Under the pieces are notes generated by a model. It was not told the DNA's origin. It worked only from the letters and a program-made list of their open reading frames with translations, and searched no databases. From GM7GCV1 sp965221105 (GTDB taxonomy: Bacteria > Pseudomonadota > Gammaproteobacteria > Pseudomonadales > GM7GCV1), in the NCBI GenBank assembly GCA_965221105.1, contig OZ244871.1, positions 2,232,001-2,296,000 of the forward strand: a stretch of DNA of 64,000 nucleotides, written 5' to 3'. Both the position numbers and the translations under genes were made by a program. Shown here piece after piece: positions 58,936 through 64,000 of this stretch (position 1 is the stretch's first letter; each line of letters starts with the position of its first letter).

Positions 58936-61581
58936 TCAGTGTGTGGTGTGTTCACCGTAGTAGAATCTGAGTCGCCAGCCGCTCAGCGTGCCAGTATCAG
59001 CCGGTGCCAAGTCCACCAGGTGGAGGGCCCATTCGCCATTTGGATTTTCGCCGTAGAAGGCATTGCTGAGCAATCGCCATTCAGAAAGACCGGGAAAGCC
59101 GTCGAGTACTTGGTTGAAGGGCGGATTGAGCACACTTTGAGTACCCGATGGTGAGCCCAGTGTGATACCCAAATCCAGCGCGTTATCGTGCTTGACGGAG
59201 ATTTCAAGCACGACAGCTTCGATATTCGCGCCCTCAGGCACGCCCGACACTTCGAGTGCGGCGCGCACTCCGACTCCGTCCGCATCGGGAATGGTAGCTG
59301 GCGGCTGCCCAACCATGCCCTCAAACCATGGAGATTCCACGAGTGTTCCGAGGCTGTCAGGGGTGTAGCTGTCGACCGCCATGAGTGCGTCATCAACATG
59401 GATTGCGCCGAAGCCGTACCAATTGTGGAATGTGTAACCTGCGCCGTTGGTCTGCCAGCCATACTGCGCGACATAGGGCGTGCCGTTGAATGCGGCGCGA
59501 ACTTCGGTGATGTCCGGATCGATACGTCGTGCCGTGCGCGCAAGGATATGCTTGACATCGCGCCAGGTGAGTTCAGGCTTGACACCCAGCATAAGCGCAA
59601 CAGCGCCGGCTGCGGCTGGCGTCGCTGCAGACGTGCCGCCGAAGGCGTTCATGTAGTCGCCGTCGCGGTTCAGCGGATGTTCGCTCGTCAAACGGTTATC
59701 GGGAAACTGGCTGTAGCCGCCGTGTGGGCCTGCCTGATCGGTGGTAATCATGGCTGGAGCTTCAATACCGTCCTCGCCGGAGGGGGCTACGATCCAGAGA
59801 TTCGCTCCGGCATTGGAGTAGGAGGACTTGCGATCATCCGCGTTGAAGCCCCCAACCACCATCAGCCAGGGCAGGTTGTTGTCGGGGTCCGAGTTGCCGC
59901 TGATGCAGCCGAGCTCGCGATGAAAAGGGTGTTCCTGATCACAGGCACTGAACTCGTTGCCCGACGCCTTCACGTAAATCGCGCCGCGCCCGGAGCGCAG
60001 CTGCTCTGTGCCCATCCGGATCACTTGCGCGAACTCATGGAAGGAGTTTCCCGAAGCCATGATCGCGCCGAAGCTCATATTGAAAATATCAACGCTGGCT
60101 GAATCCGGTGCGCTGCTGCTGCCGCCAAGGCTTTTGATCATGGCGATGTCCTGAATCGTCTCGGAATCTTCGCCCTCCGCGGGTTGGGCTTCAAGCGGGT
60201 TGAAGCCCACCAACCTGACTTCCGGTGCTACACCGCGGCCGCCCAGGCCATTATTCGCCGCGGCGCCAGCCACGCCAGCCACGCTGGTGCCGTGGTCGCC
60301 GATCGACGAGAAATTGTAGGGATCGTCAGGCGATGCGCCAGTGCGCATTGCCGCTGCGAAGTTGAATGATCCGCCGCCGCTGGTGTTGGCGGCAAGGTCA
60401 GGGTGGCAGATCTCGAGCCCGGTATCCACCACCGCGAGCTTGACGCCCGCGCCAGTGCGCCCGGCGCTGATCGTCGCCATCATGTGCATATCGGCACCGG
60501 CGGTGCCGGCACTATCGGAGAATGCCATCTGGCCGGTATTGACCAGATGCCACTGCTCGGCAAAGAGCGGGTCGCCACTGCCGGTTGCCGGTGTGCGCTG
60601 GGGTGGTTCGCAACGCAACGCAATGCGGCCTTCAGCATTTGTGGCAAAACTGTTGGTGACCACGTTGGCCGATACCAGCCCGCTCTCGAAGTCCTCTGGT
60701 GGCATCGCGAGCCAGATACGGAGGAAGTACTGCTGGTTCGGTGCCAGGCCAGCCATTGGCAGGCGGAACTCGCGAATATTGGCAAAAAAGCCTTCCAACG
60801 GATCGTCAACGCGCTCTACCTGGCATGGGCTCATCAGGCGCCCCTGGGTATCGGTAGAGGGTGCATAGCAGTCTGCGAACGTATTCACATCGGAGGTAAA
60901 GTTCCGATCCGTGGACCATTCCGCCACCAGTCGCTCAGCTGACGAAGCATCGGACGGGAGGTCGGCCAGCACGGTCGCAACGAAGGCAGTGTCAGTCACA
61001 TTGAAACCCAGCGGGAACAGTTCCAGTTCCTCCTCGCTATTGTCTTCCGGCGGACCCTTGACCAGCACGGCGGATTCGCCGTCGAGCACGGTCAGGGTCA
61101 CAGATGGGGTTTCGCCTGCCCCGGCGTTACCGGTAATTGTTCCGAGGCTGACATCGATGGTTTCGTCCCCCTCGTTCTCGAAATCACGGTAGATGTCGAT
61201 TTCGAGACTGGCGGAACGGGCGCCTGGCGGTATGGAGATGTCCTCGATCACGCCAGAATTGGACACTTCGGCCTCCTCACCACCAAGGGTAATCGCATAG
61301 TCGAGACCGTGCCGGGCGGTTCCGCCCAGGTTCAGTGCGACCGCGACCGCCCCGGATGCGGACGCATCAAGCCGCACTGTGACTGTTACTTTCGGGTTGA
61401 GTGCTTCCTCGGCCTGCACATCGCCAGCCACTTCGAGTGACAGCCTTGGGGGCGTTGGCTGCGGCGCGGGAGGCTCGCCGTCTCCTCCACAACCGCCGAG
61501 CGCGAGCAGGCCGAGCACGGCAATTGCTCGGCGGCAACAACCCTGCCTGGCCTTCGAATGCACGCCTGAGATCACCGCCAT
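58936..61581 (-). CDS. exported S8 subtilase lipoprotein with P-domain
   Basis: The 881-residue protein has a lipoprotein signal (AVLGLLALGGC, lipid on Cys31) and a proline-rich linker. A Calx-beta-like domain follows at about 45-170. The peptidase S8 domain has catalytic Asp386 (VKLAVVDTGLEICHPDL), His430 (GDHGTSVAGVAGA), oxyanion Asn542 (KASGNEF) and Ser651 (GGTSAATPAAAG). A C-terminal P/Homo B domain (LDLGITLGSPSGTQSV, EWALHLVDLAPADTGTLSGW) completes it, as in kexin-like proteases. No I9 propeptide precedes the catalytic domain. The start overlaps the upstream gene by 10 bases. Confidence 0.9.
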   Translation of the reverse strand: MAVISGVHSKARQGCCRRAIAVLGLLALGGCGGDGEPPAPQPTPPRLSLEVAGDVQAEEALNPKVTVTVRLDASASGAVAVALNLGGTARHGLDYAITLGGEEAEVSNSGVIEDISIPPGARSASLEIDIYRDFENEGDETIDVSLGTITGNAGAGETPSVTLTVLDGESAVLVKGPPEDNSEEELELFPLGFNVTDTAFVATVLADLPSDASSAERLVAEWSTDRNFTSDVNTFADCYAPSTDTQGRLMSPCQVERVDDPLEGFFANIREFRLPMAGLAPNQQYFLRIWLAMPPEDFESGLVSANVVTNSFATNAEGRIALRCEPPQRTPATGSGDPLFAEQWHLVNTGQMAFSDSAGTAGADMHMMATISAGRTGAGVKLAVVDTGLEICHPDLAANTSGGGSFNFAAAMRTGASPDDPYNFSSIGDHGTSVAGVAGAAANNGLGGRGVAPEVRLVGFNPLEAQPAEGEDSETIQDIAMIKSLGGSSSAPDSASVDIFNMSFGAIMASGNSFHEFAQVIRMGTEQLRSGRGAIYVKASGNEFSACDQEHPFHRELGCISGNSDPDNNLPWLMVVGGFNADDRKSSYSNAGANLWIVAPSGEDGIEAPAMITTDQAGPHGGYSQFPDNRLTSEHPLNRDGDYMNAFGGTSAATPAAAGAVALMLGVKPELTWRDVKHILARTARRIDPDITEVRAAFNGTPYVAQYGWQTNGAGYTFHNWYGFGAIHVDDALMAVDSYTPDSLGTLVESPWFEGMVGQPPATIPDADGVGVRAALEVSGVPEGANIEAVVLEISVKHDNALDLGITLGSPSGTQSVLNPPFNQVLDGFPGLSEWRLLSNAFYGENPNGEWALHLVDLAPADTGTLSGWRLRFYYGEHTTH

Positions 61582-62177
61582 TGAATCCTGGGACGCCGAA
61601 GCCTCAGTGCCGTGTCCGGCTGCCCCGACAGTGCCTCGACCCGCTCTGCGGCGTCAGCAGGATGCAGGTGCGCTGGCAGTGTGACAATGGCGAACCCCAG
61701 CGTGTCGAATACCTCGATTCCGGCAGCGTTGACAGCCTTGGCGACAGCATCAAGTTCCACGCCCGTTCCGAGTTCTACGCGGATGCTCGGCAACAGCTCG
61801 GCGAACGATCGCCTCGCGGGATCGAATGCCAGCCAGACACCCGAGCCGTCAAGCGGCACTGCAGCCTTCCAGGTTTCCCCGGCCATTGAAACAACATGAA
61901 CCCGATGCGATTCGGTATCGAAGATTTCGATTGTCATCGGGGCCTCCGCGTGCCGCGTCGTGCCTGAAAGAGTCGCCGTTGAGGCTATGGGGGGTGTCGG
62001 GTAGGCGGGCATGGTGACCAGACTGCGGTCTTCGGCGGTAACCACGCGCGGTCCAACTGCCGTGATGCCGCTTAAATCCTGCGCCGCCGCAGGAAGACTT
62101 GCCGCCAGTGCCGCGCACATAAGCAGTTTGAAGACGCAGCCGGACAGTGGCCCACACCTCGAATTGATGGCGTCCAT
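61572..62177 (-). CDS. exported protein, possible separate subtilase propeptide
   Basis: The 201-residue protein has a signal peptide (FKLLMCAALAASLPAAAQ) and a variable centre. It ends in a domain of about 70 residues (RVELGTGVELDAVAKAVNAA, GIEVFDTLGFAIVTLPAHLH, PADAAERVEALSGQPD) that resembles the ferredoxin-like propeptides of subtilases. It is translationally coupled to the subtilase downstream. I infer that it acts in trans as folding chaperone or inhibitor. No catalytic motif is visible. Confidence 0.5.
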   Translation of the reverse strand: MDAINSRCGPLSGCVFKLLMCAALAASLPAAAQDLSGITAVGPRVVTAEDRSLVTMPAYPTPPIASTATLSGTTRHAEAPMTIEIFDTESHRVHVVSMAGETWKAAVPLDGSGVWLAFDPARRSFAELLPSIRVELGTGVELDAVAKAVNAAGIEVFDTLGFAIVTLPAHLHPADAAERVEALSGQPDTALRLRRPRIQWR

Positions 62178-62596
62178 GCAGCCAATACTAACGTTTATAT
62201 GGGCTTGGCGCTACACGTCTGTGGTTCTGTGCCCAAGAGATGCTGGGTGCACGACTTTCCCGGTCAACTATACTGTATTCACTGCTGAGAAGGGACTCCA
62301 TAGGGTTCTGGGAACCTGAGCCGCCAGGTGGCCGGGAGAGGACAGCCCGGCCCCAGCCGAGTTCGCGTCCACTCCGTTCGGCATGCCGTGGAATGCCGCT
62401 TGCGCCGGAATGGCATCCATCGACCTCCCTGTCTGACTCAATGAAATTAACCGGTGTGTCATTCCAGGGCAGATTTCTATCGTACTCCCGTTTCTCCTTC
62501 CAGTTCTGCAGTGCCAAAATGCGACTTTCATGCGAGCTAGCGTACGTTAAATACTATACCGGTGCAGATCAATCTGGATACCGGGCAGGTTCACCA
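62178..62596. other. intergenic region, divergent promoters
   Basis: The stretch separates two divergent transcription units. I see no gene-like frame, RNA gene or clear operator. AT-rich blocks at both ends (ACTATACTGT near 62266, TTAAATACTATAC near 62548) are possible promoter sites. Confidence 0.4.
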
Positions 62597-62809
62597 ATGA
62601 AGCTCCATACCCCCGATAACAACGAGCTAATGCACATACACAGTATTGAACGCCAGGACAATCGGTTGATTATCCACGGCGTCATTATGGAAAGCATGCC
62701 CACCAAAGCCGTGCTGAAGCCCGAGGACATGCGCGCGGCGTTTTCGCTGCTGGGCTTCAGGCTGATACTTGATTGTATCGTGCTGCTGTTTCAACGCTCA
62801 TCCCGATAA
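62597..62809 (+). CDS. small hypothetical protein before the oxidoreductase
   Basis: The 70-residue product reads MKLHTPDNNELMHIHSIERQ, DNRLIIHGVIMESMPTKAVL, KPEDMRAAFSLLGFRLIL and a hydrophobic end (DCIVLLFQRSSR). The composition and GxIMxxMPxxAxLxPxxxR pattern look like a real conserved gene, but I cannot name a family. It precedes the oxidoreductase pseudogene by 17 bases and is probably in the same operon. Confidence 0.5.
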   Translation: MKLHTPDNNELMHIHSIERQDNRLIIHGVIMESMPTKAVLKPEDMRAAFSLLGFRLILDCIVLLFQRSSR

Positions 62810-62826
62810 ATGCACGGGGAATCAGG

Positions 62827-63956
62827 ATGACGTTGAAGAGGTATGATTTTGTGGTGGTCGGCGGCGGCCAGAACGCCCTGACCGAGACGACGGCGTATCT
62901 TGCAAAGATCGGTACTTCAGTTGCAGTACTGGAGCAGCATGACCAGATCGGGGCGGCTGTGTTACCCGTGAAGTGACCCTGCCGGGATTCAGGCATGATA
63001 CCCAGGGTACCAATGCGTTTCTGGTCAAGGCGAACCCACTGATTCGCAACGATGAGCTGGGACTGCTGGCGCATTTTGGAATGGAGTATGTCAATTCCGA
63101 CCAGGGTTATCACGGCAGTTATTTCGAAGACGGTTCAGTGGTCGTGCAATACACCGGCCTAGATGAGACCTGTGAAGCCATTGCTGCACTCAGCCAGCAC
63201 GATACCGACGCCTACCGCCAATTTGGCATGAAAGCCGCGCACTATGTTGTTTTGCTCTCCTGGGGAATGTTCGCTCCGGCGGCAAATCCGGAGACCTTTG
63301 TGGAGGTGTTGCAGCAGAGTGAACAGGGCAGCTATATGCTGGAGTTGATGAGCACAAGTGCCTGGGACATGATTTGCGAAACCTTCAGTGATGAACGAGT
63401 GAGAGCATCACCCGCTGTTGCCGGGGCATTAAAGCCGGGAAAATGCCGTTGCTGGACACAGACGCCTGCGGTGAGGGTTTTTACGGCAACGTGGTTTGCT
63501 CAAGGATTCTCGACCCGACGCGTGCTCCGGAAGGGAAGGGCACACTCTATCTCTATCATATGGTGCCCCTTAAACCTGAAGGCAATTTTGGCCAGTGGGA
63601 TTCTCTCAAAAAACCCTTCGGTGAGGCCCTGATCAAAAGAGCGCAGCAGTTTATCACCAATCTGGATGACAGCAATATTCTGGAGATTCACTCCGAAACA
63701 CCCAAGGATATGGCCACCTACAACCCATCCTTCCGCTTCGGTGATGTGATGGGTGCGGGTGCCTATGCCGGGCAGTTCCTGGGCGGGCGCCATGCAAAGA
63801 GTTTGCCGATTTCACGGTACCGGGTTTGCAGGGCTATTATATGACCGGGCCGTTTATGCACCCCGGGGCGGCATTTGTGACGGTGGCCGGGCGGTCGCAA
63901 TGAAAGCGATGCTTGATTTGGGGACGGACCTGGACAGCGCGTTCAGCTGCTACTGA
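62827..63956 (+). pseudogene. phytoene-dehydrogenase-like FAD oxidoreductase, frameshifted
   Basis: The start LKRYDFVVVGGGQNALTETT is an FAD-binding GxGxNxL motif, continuing to VAVLEQHDQIGAAVLP. The reading shifts frame near 62970 (LPGFRHDTQGTNAFLVKANP, LLAHFGMEYV), near 63430 (GFYGNVVCSRILDPTRAPEG, LYLYHMVPLKPEGNFGQWDS) and near 63800 (VPGLQGYYMTGPFMHPGGAF, VTVAGR). Together these make a near full-length phytoene-dehydrogenase-related protein with its C-terminal FAD motif. Three frameshifts show it is dead, or that this part of the sequence has errors. Confidence 0.65.
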
Positions 63957-64000
63957 CAGATCATTGGCCCTTATCGGGACCCGTTATGGGATTTTGCACC

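Overview
The window reads as a piece of a gammaproteobacterial chromosome, most like the Pseudomonadales/Cellvibrionales side of the class. The supporting gene orders are ruvC-ruvA-ruvB-ybgC-tolQRAB-pal-cpoB-queE-queC-tRNA-Lys, yciO-scpA-scpB-rluB, ppiB divergent from glnS-cysS, acnB divergent from miaE, and pdxJ. The housekeeping genes are intact and tightly packed. They alternate with stretches rich in insertion-sequence debris, toxin-antitoxin genes and pseudogenes. The species cannot be fixed from the sequence alone.

Layout. 1-0.6 kb: 3' end of rmuC. 0.7-1.9 kb: transposase debris (IS30 and IS4-like). 1.9-7.1 kb: a tripartite efflux operon (TolC-like channel, a MacA-like adaptor fused to a cytoplasmic PAS domain, separate MacB-type ATPase and permease). 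7.1-14.2 kb: accessory region with a DUF91/DUF5655 nuclease-like gene, a broken AbiE system, two IS110 left-end remnants, a hipBA operon with three evenly spaced palindromic operators, and a broken integrase. 14.3-16.4 kb: a polysaccharide pyruvyl transferase with a second truncated copy of its 5' end, then phhB. 16.5-25.2 kb: TonB-receptor remnant, acnB, miaE, a sodium/solute symporter, a divergent dihydropteroate-synthase-like gene paired with an SDR reductase, and a decayed second hipBA. 25.2-34.2 kb: DUF3429 gene, lpxH, a complete bufferin-type (DUF2282/DUF692/DUF2063/DoxX) operon lying between lpxH and ppiB, glnS, cysS, a 5'-nucleotidase. 34.3-36.1 kb: IS1595, IS66 and IS4-like fragments. 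36.3-50.9 kb: conserved core (pdxJ, SH3 protein, VC0807-like protein, yciO-scpAB-rluB, SOS-type LexA box plus ruvCAB, tol-pal, queuosine genes). 50.9-58.5 kb: a tRNA-Lys hotspot. The 3' part of the tRNA is repeated twice downstream inside about 160-bp direct repeats, and each repeat is flanked by a toxin-antitoxin operon. A complete IS21 element with a 6-bp target duplication has landed in the second unit. 58.9-64.0 kb: an exported lipoprotein subtilase with a separately encoded propeptide-like partner, a small conserved-looking gene, and a frameshifted phytoene-dehydrogenase-like pseudogene.

How the genes work together. The tol-pal block gives outer-membrane constriction and lipoprotein tethering. 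ruvCAB resolves Holliday junctions and appears to be under SOS control. scpAB serves chromosome condensation. queE and queC make the queuosine precursor preQ0, and miaE and rluB modify tRNA and rRNA. The bufferin operon is predicted to make a modified, metal-binding exported peptide. The strongest candidates for something undescribed are the tandem toxin-antitoxin/tRNA-Lys repeat units and the PAS-fused efflux adaptor. The perfect intrinsic terminator inside the cpoB signal-peptide codons and the possible bridge-RNA fossils at the two IS110 ends are also worth a look.
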